Below, in pieces: positions 27,106 through 34,855 of a stretch of 53,957 bases of DNA. Both the position numbers and the translations under genes were made by a program. Below the pieces are notes generated by a model. It was not told the origin of the DNA. It was given only the letters and a program-made list of their open reading frames with translations, and ran no database searches. The DNA comes from Singulisphaera sp. GP187. GTDB lineage: Bacteria; Planctomycetota; Phycisphaerae; Phycisphaerales; SM1A02. Location: contig CAMBWI010000009.1 in the NCBI GenBank assembly GCA_945871445.1, forward strand, positions 1 to 53,957, in the 5' to 3' direction. Positions within the stretch are counted from its first letter, which is position 1. Every line of letters begins with the position of its first letter.

Positions 27106-28080
27106 TTATCCTCGAAATGCGATCGGTTGATCTGTAGAACCGCCGATTTCTTTCAAGAGAGTCATCGAGCCGAATCCAATTCCAGCTACAGCAAGCGCGA
27201 TCAATCCCCACGCAACTTCTCCGCACGAAAACAGCCATGATGCGGCGAAGATCGACTGCCAGAGTGCGCCATAGCGAGCAACTTTTTCCGCGGCGATCGC
27301 TGGAGTTTGAGCACGCTTGATTTTGCGGATGACCACTGGGATAAAAGCAATCAATGAAAGTGCAGGAAAGATCGGGCCGTACCACGGTGTTGAATCTGGC
27401 CAGTATGAAACACTTGATTTCAAGATGCCGAAACCGACAATGATGACGCTACAGATTATCCAGCCAATGGCCAACATCCAGATGGCTCTGCGCGAAAGTC
27501 CAGGACGCTTCGAGAGCACAAAGTGCATGATGGTTGCAACTACAGTGGCGTGCGTCATCGCCAACCATGCGGGCAACGTGAATGTGAATTGATCGTTGGG
27601 GATCAACATATGACCTGCATGAAGCAGTCCGATGGTTAACAGCCCAACGCCGGGGATGTATTTCGCAGTCCCATTATAGAAGAGCGTTCCGCCAGCGATC
27701 AGGAGTGCAATAAAAAGCGCGCCGAATCCAAATGAAAGTACGCCAACGAGTGCTAAAAGAAGAGAAGCAATCGCAACGGAGAATGCTTGAACCGCACCGA
27801 TATTTCCAGATGCGATGGGGCGGGCGGGGCTGAAAATTCGGTCATGTTTTGCGTCAAGAAGATCGTTGAGCGATGCGGCGAAGGAAAACAACCCGACTGC
27901 GGTCACTGCAGAGCAGATGAGCGCTTGCGCAAGCGGCATCGTCGCAACAGGCATGTAGTGATATTCGTCGTGGCTTCTGGACAAGATGACGATCAGCCAT
28001 AAATCGGTGATCGCGCCGAATGCCATAGAAAGTCGGGTCAATTCGACCGCAGAAACAACTTTCTTTGATACGCCAAGCAC
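27106..28080 (-). CDS. UbiA-family prenyltransferase
   Basis: This is a multi-pass membrane enzyme of 324 residues with about eight to nine hydrophobic segments. The first Asp-rich prenyl-diphosphate motif NDxxDxxxD is present as NDLLDAKHD at 72-80, followed by RPIASG, as in UbiA enzymes that attach polyprenyl chains to aromatic or other acceptors. The second Asp-rich motif is not clear (the region reads YIPGVG and AGHMLIPND), so the acceptor may be unusual or the protein may be a divergent member. The start is GTG at 28080. It lies 92 nt upstream of lptD on the same strand and is divergent from ribH. Confidence 0.85.
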   Translation of the reverse strand: MLGVSKKVVSAVELTRLSMAFGAITDLWLIVILSRSHDEYHYMPVATMPLAQALICSAVTAVGLFSFAASLNDLLDAKHDRIFSPARPIASGNIGAVQAFSVAIASLLLALVGVLSFGFGALFIALLIAGGTLFYNGTAKYIPGVGLLTIGLLHAGHMLIPNDQFTFTLPAWLAMTHATVVATIMHFVLSKRPGLSRRAIWMLAIGWIICSVIIVGFGILKSSVSYWPDSTPWYGPIFPALSLIAFIPVVIRKIKRAQTPAIAAEKVARYGALWQSIFAASWLFSCGEVAWGLIALAVAGIGFGSMTLLKEIGGSTDQPIAFRG

Positions 28081-28107
28081 GGGCAGAGGCTACCATTACG
28101 ATCCGAT

Positions 28108-28644
28108 ATGAAATCCAACAACACCGAAAACTCGAATCATGCCAATGCGATCAGCGCGAGAGGTCTGCGTATTGGCATCATCGAAAGTGACTACCACCAA
28201 GAAATCTGCGCGGGACTCTCTGCAGGTGCAGTTGATGCGTTCTTAAATGCGGGTGGTGATTCTCAGAACATCGTTCATGTTCATTCACCGGGCTCGTATG
28301 AATTAGTCGCCATCGCCTTGGCGCTCGCTGAACGATCCGATATCGACGCCGTCGTCGCACTTGGATGCGTGTTGACTGGAGAAACCAGCCATGATCGATA
28401 CATCTGCGACGCAGTTGCAAACGGCCTGATCAATGCAACCATTCGCACTGGAAAGCCCATTGCATTTGGCGTCTTGACATGCATCACAATTGAGCAAGCT
28501 CGTGCGCGTGCCGGTGGCAGCAAAGGCAATAAAGGGGTCGAAGCAATGCACGCTGCAATCTCGGCAACACGAACGACTCAAGAAATTCGCGCTGGAAGTA
28601 AGTCTGTCCCAAGAAACGCTGTTGCGGTTGGAATGAAACGATGA
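28108..28644 (+). CDS. ribH: 6,7-dimethyl-8-ribityllumazine synthase
   Basis: RibH condenses the ribityl-pyrimidine with dihydroxybutanone phosphate in the penultimate step of riboflavin synthesis. The family strings are RIGIIESDYHQEICAGLSAGA, VHVHSPGSYELVAIALALAE, VALGCVLTGETSHDRYICDAV and KPIAFGVLTCITIEQARARAG, and the catalytic His is in TSHDRY. The length of 178 residues is normal with a short Asn/Ser-rich N-terminal extension. ribH-nusB adjacency is common in bacteria. The stop overlaps nusB by 4 nt, and it heads the operon running to hrpB. Confidence 0.96.
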   Translation: MKSNNTENSNHANAISARGLRIGIIESDYHQEICAGLSAGAVDAFLNAGGDSQNIVHVHSPGSYELVAIALALAERSDIDAVVALGCVLTGETSHDRYICDAVANGLINATIRTGKPIAFGVLTCITIEQARARAGGSKGNKGVEAMHAAISATRTTQEIRAGSKSVPRNAVAVGMKR

Positions 28645-29123
28645 CTGTTGCACATGAACAAAGATGTTGCGCACTTCAAGCGATGTTTCAGTTTGATCTC
28701 AGCGGAGTAGTCGATCTTCCAATGTTGCGAGAGTCGTTCGAGTCTCGTGCTCGTGAAGCTCGCAGCACTGACCCGATCGAGAGTGAATGCGATTTCACTT
28801 TGCCTGCGGTTGCTGCAGGGTTGGCGCTCGCCGAAAAAGCTTGGGGGACCCGAGAAGAAGCTGATCAGGTCATTCGAGATCTTGCTCCAGAATGGCCGAC
28901 GCATCGACAGCCGAACATTGACCGAAATATCTTGCGCTTGGGTTATTGGGAGATGAAGCACGGTTTGGTGCCGCCAGCGATTGCAATCAACGAAGCCGTT
29001 GAATTGTCAAAGGAATACAGCACCGAAAAAAGTTCCGCGTTCATCAATGGTGTCTTGGATCGAATCGCCAATCCAGTTGCGGAGCCGGTTGTTGAACCTT
29101 CTGTCACTTTGATCGAGGAATAA
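28641..29123 (+). CDS. nusB: transcription antitermination factor NusB
   Basis: NusB binds boxA RNA together with ribosomal protein S10 and prevents premature termination in rRNA operons. The 160-residue helical protein has the family opening RCCALQAMFQFDLSG and the C-terminal signatures NILRLGYWEMKHG, PPAIAINEAVELSKEYSTEKSSAFINGVLD. The C-terminus carries about 15 extra residues (VAEPVVEPSVTLIEE). It starts within the ribH stop (ATGA) and ends 15 nt before ftsY. Confidence 0.95.
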   Translation: MTVAHEQRCCALQAMFQFDLSGVVDLPMLRESFESRAREARSTDPIESECDFTLPAVAAGLALAEKAWGTREEADQVIRDLAPEWPTHRQPNIDRNILRLGYWEMKHGLVPPAIAINEAVELSKEYSTEKSSAFINGVLDRIANPVAEPVVEPSVTLIEE

Positions 29124-29138
29124 AGGAGTCCATTCGCC

Positions 29139-30089
29139 ATGTTCTTCAAGTCAGCGATCGAGGCCGTTCGTCGGGGACTTCTTCGCACTGCTTCCGCAGT
29201 TGGAGCAGGACTTCGCAGCGTTTTGCATGGTCGACGACTTGATGATGCGCTGATTGACGAAGTCGAAGCACTATTGATTTCGGCGGATGTAGGAGTTCGA
29301 GCTGCGCGAGAACTTGTCGATTCACTGAGAGCGGAATTTCGTTCTGGAAGAGTCGAGCGCGGAGAAGATGCTCTTGAACATCTCAAGAAGCGAATGAAGG
29401 AACGATTGGCTCCGCCCGCAGGAACAACGCTGGAAATCGCAGCGACCACTTCGAAGCCCGCGGTTGTATTGGTCGTTGGAGTGAACGGAGTTGGAAAGAC
29501 CACAAGTGTTGCAAAGATTGCGCATTCAATTCGTGCATCTGGTCGAACGGTGTTGCTTGCAGCTGCAGATACATATCGCGCTGGAGCTGTCGCACAATTA
29601 GGAGTGTGGGCTCAGAGACTTGGCGTTGACATTATTCGTGGAGCAACTGGTGGCGATCCTGCCGCGGTTGCATTTGACGCCGCAGAGGCAGCAGTCACAC
29701 GCGGTGTCGATGTTCTGCTTGTCGATACAGCTGGGCGACTTCACAACGAAGAGAATCTGATGCGCCAGTTAGTTAAAATTCGCGATGTCATTCGTCGGCG
29801 GATTCCTGGAGCGCCGCATGAGACATTGCTCGTGCTTGACGCAACAAGCGGGCAGAACGCTCTGGTGCAAGCGGCGGCATTTCAAAAAGCCGTCGATATC
29901 TCTGGAATTTTTCTCGCAAAGATGGATGGAACTGCGCGCGGCGGTGTCGTGATCGCAATTCATGATGCGCTTGGAATTCCTGTGAAATTGATCGGTGTCG
30001 GCGAGACTCCCGAGGATGTTCAGCCTTTCGATGCAGATCGATTTGTCGATGCTGTCTTTTCTGTTGATGGGGCTACCATTCCATTATGA
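29139..30089 (+). CDS. ftsY: signal recognition particle receptor FtsY
   Basis: FtsY is the SRP receptor GTPase that docks ribosome-nascent chain complexes at the membrane. The N-domain (about residues 1-90) starts directly, with no acidic A-domain. The G-domain has G1 GVNGVGKTT at 114-122, ADTYRAGAVAQL, DTAGRLHNEENLM (G3) and LAKMDGTARGG (G4), then the GVGETPEDVQPFDADRFVDAVF C-terminus. A strong AAAGGAG site lies upstream. The length of 316 residues is that of the short bacterial FtsY. Its stop overlaps the start of a pseudopilin gene by 4 nt, an unusual pairing. Confidence 0.97.
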   Translation: MFFKSAIEAVRRGLLRTASAVGAGLRSVLHGRRLDDALIDEVEALLISADVGVRAARELVDSLRAEFRSGRVERGEDALEHLKKRMKERLAPPAGTTLEIAATTSKPAVVLVVGVNGVGKTTSVAKIAHSIRASGRTVLLAAADTYRAGAVAQLGVWAQRLGVDIIRGATGGDPAAVAFDAAEAAVTRGVDVLLVDTAGRLHNEENLMRQLVKIRDVIRRRIPGAPHETLLVLDATSGQNALVQAAAFQKAVDISGIFLAKMDGTARGGVVIAIHDALGIPVKLIGVGETPEDVQPFDADRFVDAVFSVDGATIPL

Positions 30090-30718
30090 ACGCTCGCGCA
30101 CGAGGATTCACATTGATCGAGACGCTTGTGGTGATTGGCATCATCGCATTGCTGACTGGAATGATTATGCCAGCTTTCAATATGGTGAAGCGTGAGTCTT
30201 ACAACACAAATTGCCTCAGCAATCTTCGCCAAAATTTCACGGCATGGCAGTCGTATCAAACGATGAACAAAGGCATCTTGCCGATGTGCGAATTTCTGCC
30301 AGTCGTGACCCCAGAGGGTATTGAAGGGGGATTACCGAATCTCTTATCCAAGTTTCTGCCTATGGATAGTCGGTCATGGATCTGCCCAGCCGATGATGAC
30401 ACTGAATCCACAGATACTGGGACGAGCTATACATATCTTCCAGGACTCATTCGCTTTTCTCCTCAAGTGCAGTTCGAGGTACTTCAAGTATTGCTCAACC
30501 TTCCTTCAACAACTAGCGAGCGACAGCGTGAAGTTGTTCGCTTGCAGACAGAATCAAAGCTGGTCGTCAGACTCTTTGAGAATGACAGCAAGGGACTCTT
30601 TCCGATTCTTCTCGATAGCGCGGATCGGCATCCTGGAACGCGCGTTCCGCGAAATGGTGTCTATTTGGATGGCTCAACGCGAGCTATCAAGGTGGAACAA
30701 ACAGTTGTTGCCGATTGA
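30086..30718 (+). CDS. pilin-like protein (planctomycete pseudopilin), coupled to ftsY
   Basis: This 210-residue protein opens with a short leader and the canonical prepilin site ARG|FTLIETLVVIGIIALLTGMIMPAF, with Gly at -1 and Glu at +5. The rest contains CLSNLRQNFTAWQSYQTMNKGILPMCE, a region shared with other pseudopilins of this group, and the C-terminal RNGVYLDGSTRAI resembles the DG end of the planctomycete motif. The type IV pilus/type II secretion machinery genes are not in the window. The start ATG lies within the ftsY stop (ATGA), so translation is probably coupled. The function is unknown. Confidence 0.85.
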   Translation: MNARARGFTLIETLVVIGIIALLTGMIMPAFNMVKRESYNTNCLSNLRQNFTAWQSYQTMNKGILPMCEFLPVVTPEGIEGGLPNLLSKFLPMDSRSWICPADDDTESTDTGTSYTYLPGLIRFSPQVQFEVLQVLLNLPSTTSERQREVVRLQTESKLVVRLFENDSKGLFPILLDSADRHPGTRVPRNGVYLDGSTRAIKVEQTVVAD

Positions 30719-30742
30719 AGTGCGAAAAATACAAAGGCGTAA

Positions 30743-31456
30743 ATGGCATTGATCAACTTTCACGAACTCAGATACACACTGCGAGATCGCAGTCAAGAAA
30801 TCTTCCGTATTGCCGTGATTCTCGCGATGTTGCTGATCGTTTCCTGTGGAGTGTGGTGGTGGGTTTCTGTTCGTTGGAAACCGCCACCGTCGATTTTTGA
30901 TACGCCAGTTGATGATGTTCTTGGCTATTTGGCAATGGATGACTTCAATGAATTGCCTCTTGAAGAGCGGATGAAGTTTCTTATGGATCTCAGCGATCGA
31001 TTTCGAGGAATGGAATCTTCCGATAGTGCAGCAATGGCGGGTTTCTTTGCAGGTGTGACTGGGCCCGCTCGAAAGCAGATGACGCAGAATGTTCGAATTT
31101 TGGCCCGAGATATTCTTGTGCAAGGCGCATCCGGATATTTTGATGCAGCTCCAAGTGATCAGGGAAAGTACATCGATGATTGGGTTGTGAATTGGACAAA
31201 GATGGGGGAGAAGATCGCGACTGGCAAAGAAAGTGATGATACGGACAAGGAGCGCATTGAGAAGATCAAGTCTCAATCCGATCGTGGCGAAGAGCGTGCG
31301 AAAGACAGAGTTATTCCATCTCTCAACGAGGACGGCGCGCTTGGCTTCATGAGCATTTGGCAGAAGGAAGTCGAAGTGACTGCGAGTCCAAAGCAGCAAG
31401 GTCAGATTTCCAGATTTCTCCAAGACGTGCGCAAGCGTTATTCCAATGCATTCTGA
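30743..31456 (+). CDS. hypothetical single-pass membrane protein in the ftsY-hrpB operon
   Basis: This 237-residue protein is not recognised. One hydrophobic helix (about 22-43, IFRIAVILAMLLIVSCGVWWWV) follows a basic N-terminus, so the C-terminal 190 residues are probably periplasmic. That part contains DTPVDDVLGYLAMDDFNELPLEERMKFLMDL and looks mostly helical with charged stretches (KESDDTDKERIEKIKS). Similar 'efficiency' motifs (PLEER) occur in helical planctomycete envelope proteins, but no function follows. The 3' end overlaps hrpB by 11 nt. Confidence 0.65.
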   Translation: MALINFHELRYTLRDRSQEIFRIAVILAMLLIVSCGVWWWVSVRWKPPPSIFDTPVDDVLGYLAMDDFNELPLEERMKFLMDLSDRFRGMESSDSAAMAGFFAGVTGPARKQMTQNVRILARDILVQGASGYFDAAPSDQGKYIDDWVVNWTKMGEKIATGKESDDTDKERIEKIKSQSDRGEERAKDRVIPSLNEDGALGFMSIWQKEVEVTASPKQQGQISRFLQDVRKRYSNAF

Positions 31457-34001
31457 GCCACGGCTCTCACGAACAGATTCGCTGCCGATTCACGCATTCG
31501 CGCAGGAGATTGTTCGCAGAATTTCAAGCGATAAAAAATTGGTCCTCGTTGCAGAAACTGGTTCTGGAAAAACCACTCAAGTACCGCAAATTCTGCTGAA
31601 ATCTGGGGTTGCGGGCGATGGCCGCATTATTGTGTTGCAGCCTCGGCGGTTGGCGGCGCGCGCTGTTGCACGAAGAGTCGCATTCGAAATGGGAGTGCGT
31701 GAAGGTGGACTCGTTGGATACCGCACTCGATATGAACGAGTTGAAAGTGCGGAGACAAAAATTCTTTTTATGACCGATGGTCTCTTCGTTCGTTTGGCGC
31801 AGGGGTCATCGGATCTCAAAGGGATCAATGTCGTTGTCCTTGACGAGTTTCATGAGCGCGGAATTTCCACAGACCTTGCAGCAGGAATGGTGCGTCGTTT
31901 GCAATCACATCGCAGATCCGATTTACGCGTTGCGATTATGAGCGCAACGCTCGATGCCGCTCGTCTTGGAGAAGTCTTCGGTGTCGAGCCACTTTCTGTA
32001 CCAGGGCGAATGCATCCAGTTGACATCCGATTTCTCGGTGATGTTCGAGCGAACGAAGACGTGATTGACCGCGCCGTCACGGCGGTCGTTGATGCAACTG
32101 GAAATCTTCAAGGCGATGGATTGGTCTTTATGCCTGGAAGAAATGAAATCCAGCGAACGGTTGATGCGCTACGATCTCGTTTGTCATCTGGAGTTTTCGA
32201 TGTGATGGCATTGCACGGCGGTCAGTTACCAGAAGAACAGGATCGCGCGCTGAATCCATCTGATCGCCGCAAGATCGTAGTTGCCACAAATGTGGCGGAA
32301 ACAAGCCTGACAATTCCCGGCGTTCGATTTGTCGTCGATAGCGGACTCGCTCGCGTGCATCGATTTGACCCACTGCGAGACCTCAACGCATTGAAGTTAG
32401 AACCCATCAGCCAAGCGAGCGCTCGTCAACGCGCAGGACGCGCGGGACGGACCGCACCTGGAGTTTGCTTGCGACTGTGGAGCGAATCGACACACAATCG
32501 TCGAGCAGAATTCGATGCACCAGAAGTTCATCGCATAGACCTTTCAGAGGCGCTGCTTGGACTTTCTGTTGTTGGTGAAAGTGACCCACTGAAATTTCCT
32601 TGGATTGATTTGCCAGAATCGACCGCACTCGATCGCGCTCTACGAGTTCTTATTGGATGTGGCGCAATGGATTCAAAGGGGCAGATCACTTCGAATGGCC
32701 GGGCGATGGCGATGATTCCAGCACATCCGCGATTGGCGCGCGCACTCTTGGAGGGGGCGCGAAGAGGATGTGCAGACCGCGCAGGACTTTGGGCGGCGTT
32801 CTTGTCTGAACGCGACCCATTCGATCGGGAAAATTCGCAAACGATGGTTCGATATTTGGAGACAAATGATCGACCAAGCGACATCATCGCTCGCGAGCGA
32901 ATGTTTCTTGCTTGGCGCAGTGGCAAGGCAAATCGAATATCGATCGATTCGGATGCTGCGCGCGAAGTTGGTCGTGCAGCGGACCATCTTTCTTCTGCAG
33001 CTCGCCGTGCCGTAGGAAATTCCGTGCAAGAATCAAGTGATCCACCCACCAGTTCGCATTCTGGTGCGTCCTTGGATGAAGCGATCGCCGAGTCATTTAT
33101 GCTTGGTTTTCCCGATCGAATTGCATGGCGCATGGACAGACAGCGACCGCACGCCGCAATGGCTGGGCGACGCAAAGTTTCCATCGACAAGCGAAGTTTG
33201 CACGAGGGATCGGGTCCGTTGTTGGCTTTCGAAGTTCGGCAAAGTGGTGGCGGTGATACCGCGGAGACCACGTTGTCGATGACGGTCGCACTCGAGAGAT
33301 CGTGGCTCGAAGCAACTCTCCCGCATCGCTTCACCAATCGAGTCGAAGAACGCTGGGAGGCGTCTTCGCAATCTGTTGAAGAAATCGAAGAGCAACTCTT
33401 TGATGCCACGGTTATCGAACGAACGGTTCGTCCATCTCGAAGCGTGACGATTGCGTCAGAGATTCTCGCTTCCAGAATGATGGAAGATGGACTTCGTCCA
33501 GATGAATGGGAAGAACAGATCACGCCATGGATCGCACGAACACGATGGGTCGCAGAAACATTTCCTCAGCGAGGGTTGTTGACATATACAGACGATGATC
33601 TCAGGATCTTGTTTGCGGAGATTGCAACGGGCGCGTCGCGATGGAATCAAGTGTGTGATCGTCCTTGTCTCGCTACGGTGCACAGCGCTTTGTCATATGA
33701 AGATCAAACATTTGTTCAACAAATGGCGCCTGCTGATATTCGTTTGCCCAGCGGATACAAAATGAAGTTGATCTATGAACTTGGACAGCCTCCACGAGGA
33801 AGCGCAAAGATTCAAGATTTCTATGGGCTCGATCAGACGCCTTGCGTTGCCGGAGGTCGTGTTGCGGTTCGGCTGGACATTCTTGGGCCGAATCGTCGAC
33901 CGCTTCAAACGACCGCAGATCTTGCAGGATTTTGGCGTGTTTTGTATCCGGAGATTCGAAATGAACTCCGCCGTCGCTATCCACGACACGAGTGGCGATA
34001 G
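31446..34001 (+). CDS. hrpB: ATP-dependent helicase HrpB (DEAH-box type)
   Basis: The 851 residues match HrpB length and layout. Motif I is AETGSGKTTQVPQIL at about 38-52, motif II is DEFHERG (the HrpB variant of DEAH), motif III is MSATLDA, and motif V/VI regions are VATNVAETSLTIPGV and QRAGRAGRTAPGVCLRLW. The C-terminus carries the HrpB-specific domain ending in GFWRVLYPEIRNELRRRYPRHEW. HrpB is a putative RNA helicase of unsettled role. It overlaps the preceding membrane-protein gene by 11 nt, closes the ribH operon, and faces the LOG-family gene. Confidence 0.94.
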   Translation: MHSEPRLSRTDSLPIHAFAQEIVRRISSDKKLVLVAETGSGKTTQVPQILLKSGVAGDGRIIVLQPRRLAARAVARRVAFEMGVREGGLVGYRTRYERVESAETKILFMTDGLFVRLAQGSSDLKGINVVVLDEFHERGISTDLAAGMVRRLQSHRRSDLRVAIMSATLDAARLGEVFGVEPLSVPGRMHPVDIRFLGDVRANEDVIDRAVTAVVDATGNLQGDGLVFMPGRNEIQRTVDALRSRLSSGVFDVMALHGGQLPEEQDRALNPSDRRKIVVATNVAETSLTIPGVRFVVDSGLARVHRFDPLRDLNALKLEPISQASARQRAGRAGRTAPGVCLRLWSESTHNRRAEFDAPEVHRIDLSEALLGLSVVGESDPLKFPWIDLPESTALDRALRVLIGCGAMDSKGQITSNGRAMAMIPAHPRLARALLEGARRGCADRAGLWAAFLSERDPFDRENSQTMVRYLETNDRPSDIIARERMFLAWRSGKANRISIDSDAAREVGRAADHLSSAARRAVGNSVQESSDPPTSSHSGASLDEAIAESFMLGFPDRIAWRMDRQRPHAAMAGRRKVSIDKRSLHEGSGPLLAFEVRQSGGGDTAETTLSMTVALERSWLEATLPHRFTNRVEERWEASSQSVEEIEEQLFDATVIERTVRPSRSVTIASEILASRMMEDGLRPDEWEEQITPWIARTRWVAETFPQRGLLTYTDDDLRILFAEIATGASRWNQVCDRPCLATVHSALSYEDQTFVQQMAPADIRLPSGYKMKLIYELGQPPRGSAKIQDFYGLDQTPCVAGGRVAVRLDILGPNRRPLQTTADLAGFWRVLYPEIRNELRRRYPRHEWR

Positions 34002-34042
34002 CGCAAAGTGGAAGCATCATCAAAAATTTTTCGCTCTTATTT

Positions 34043-34828
34043 TTATTCGATATTGTCAATTCCCATTGCCGCATCTCCCTGCAGATGTCGTCTTGGATGG
34101 ATACCAGGTCGGATACCTTCTTCTTGAGAGACTGGCGGATCCGAAGCGAACCGTGGCAACTTTGGAGCCCACGTTCTTCGACCCGCATGAACATCGTGCA
34201 CGATATCAACCGCTTCGCGAACATCGTCTGTCACTCGGAAGAGTTCAAAATCTTCTGCTGAAATCGTTCCATGCTCTTCGGTAAGGGTCGTGCGCATCCA
34301 GTCAAGCAATGGCTGCCAAAATTTCTTTCCAATCAACACAACAGGGAAGGGCACGATTTTCAATGTTTGAATTAGCGTGAGTGATTCAAAGAGTTCGTCC
34401 ATCGTTCCAAAGCCACCTGGGAAGATGATGAAGCCACGCGCATGCTTCACGAACATCACCTTGCGAACGAAGAAGTATCTAAAAGTTAACTCAATGCTCT
34501 GGTATGGATTTGGTTTCTGTTCGAAGGGCAGTGAAATGTTGAGACCGACCGAGACGCCGTTGGCATCGAGCGCACCTTTGTTCGCAGCCTCCATAATTCC
34601 AGGTCCTCCTCCAGTGATGACTGCAAATCCTCTTTCGACCAACATCCGTCCGCATTCGACGGCTTGAATGAACTCATGTTTCTCTGGTCGCGTGCGAGCA
34701 GAGCCAAAGACCGCAACTGCGGGCCCAACTCGAACCATTGTGTCGGTGGCATCGACGAATTCGCTCATGATGCGAAGTGTCCGCCAAGCCTCGTGTTGCA
34801 ACGCATCTTTGATGTGTTTGGATTCCAT
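34043..34828 (-). CDS. LOG-family (TIGR00730-type) Rossmann-fold protein
   Basis: This 261-residue protein has AVAVFGSARTRPEKHEF, the glycine-rich VITGGGPGIMEAANKGA and the PGGFGTMDELFE signature. Family members hydrolyse nucleoside 5'-monophosphates to free base and ribose 5-phosphate, the cytokinin-activating LOG reaction in plants and some bacteria; others act on AMP or remain uncharacterised. It belongs to the larger bacterial type with an N-terminal helical extension. The ATG at 34828 is used; an in-frame TTG at 34849 would add seven residues. It is divergent from folC with only 27 nt between starts. Confidence 0.9.
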   Translation of the reverse strand: MESKHIKDALQHEAWRTLRIMSEFVDATDTMVRVGPAVAVFGSARTRPEKHEFIQAVECGRMLVERGFAVITGGGPGIMEAANKGALDANGVSVGLNISLPFEQKPNPYQSIELTFRYFFVRKVMFVKHARGFIIFPGGFGTMDELFESLTLIQTLKIVPFPVVLIGKKFWQPLLDWMRTTLTEEHGTISAEDFELFRVTDDVREAVDIVHDVHAGRRTWAPKLPRFASDPPVSQEEGIRPGIHPRRHLQGDAAMGIDNIE

Positions 34829-34855
34829 GGCGTAGAGGACTACACTCAAAGTCCT

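Noticed and set aside
27013-27385. Extended lptD N-terminus up to 27385
   Set aside because: It overlaps the UbiA-family gene in another frame, and a proper ribosome binding site and signal peptide start at 27013.
34664-34855. Longer folC reading frame beginning at 34664
   Set aside because: This stretch is antisense to the well-conserved LOG-family gene, and its encoded residues look like a shadow translation.
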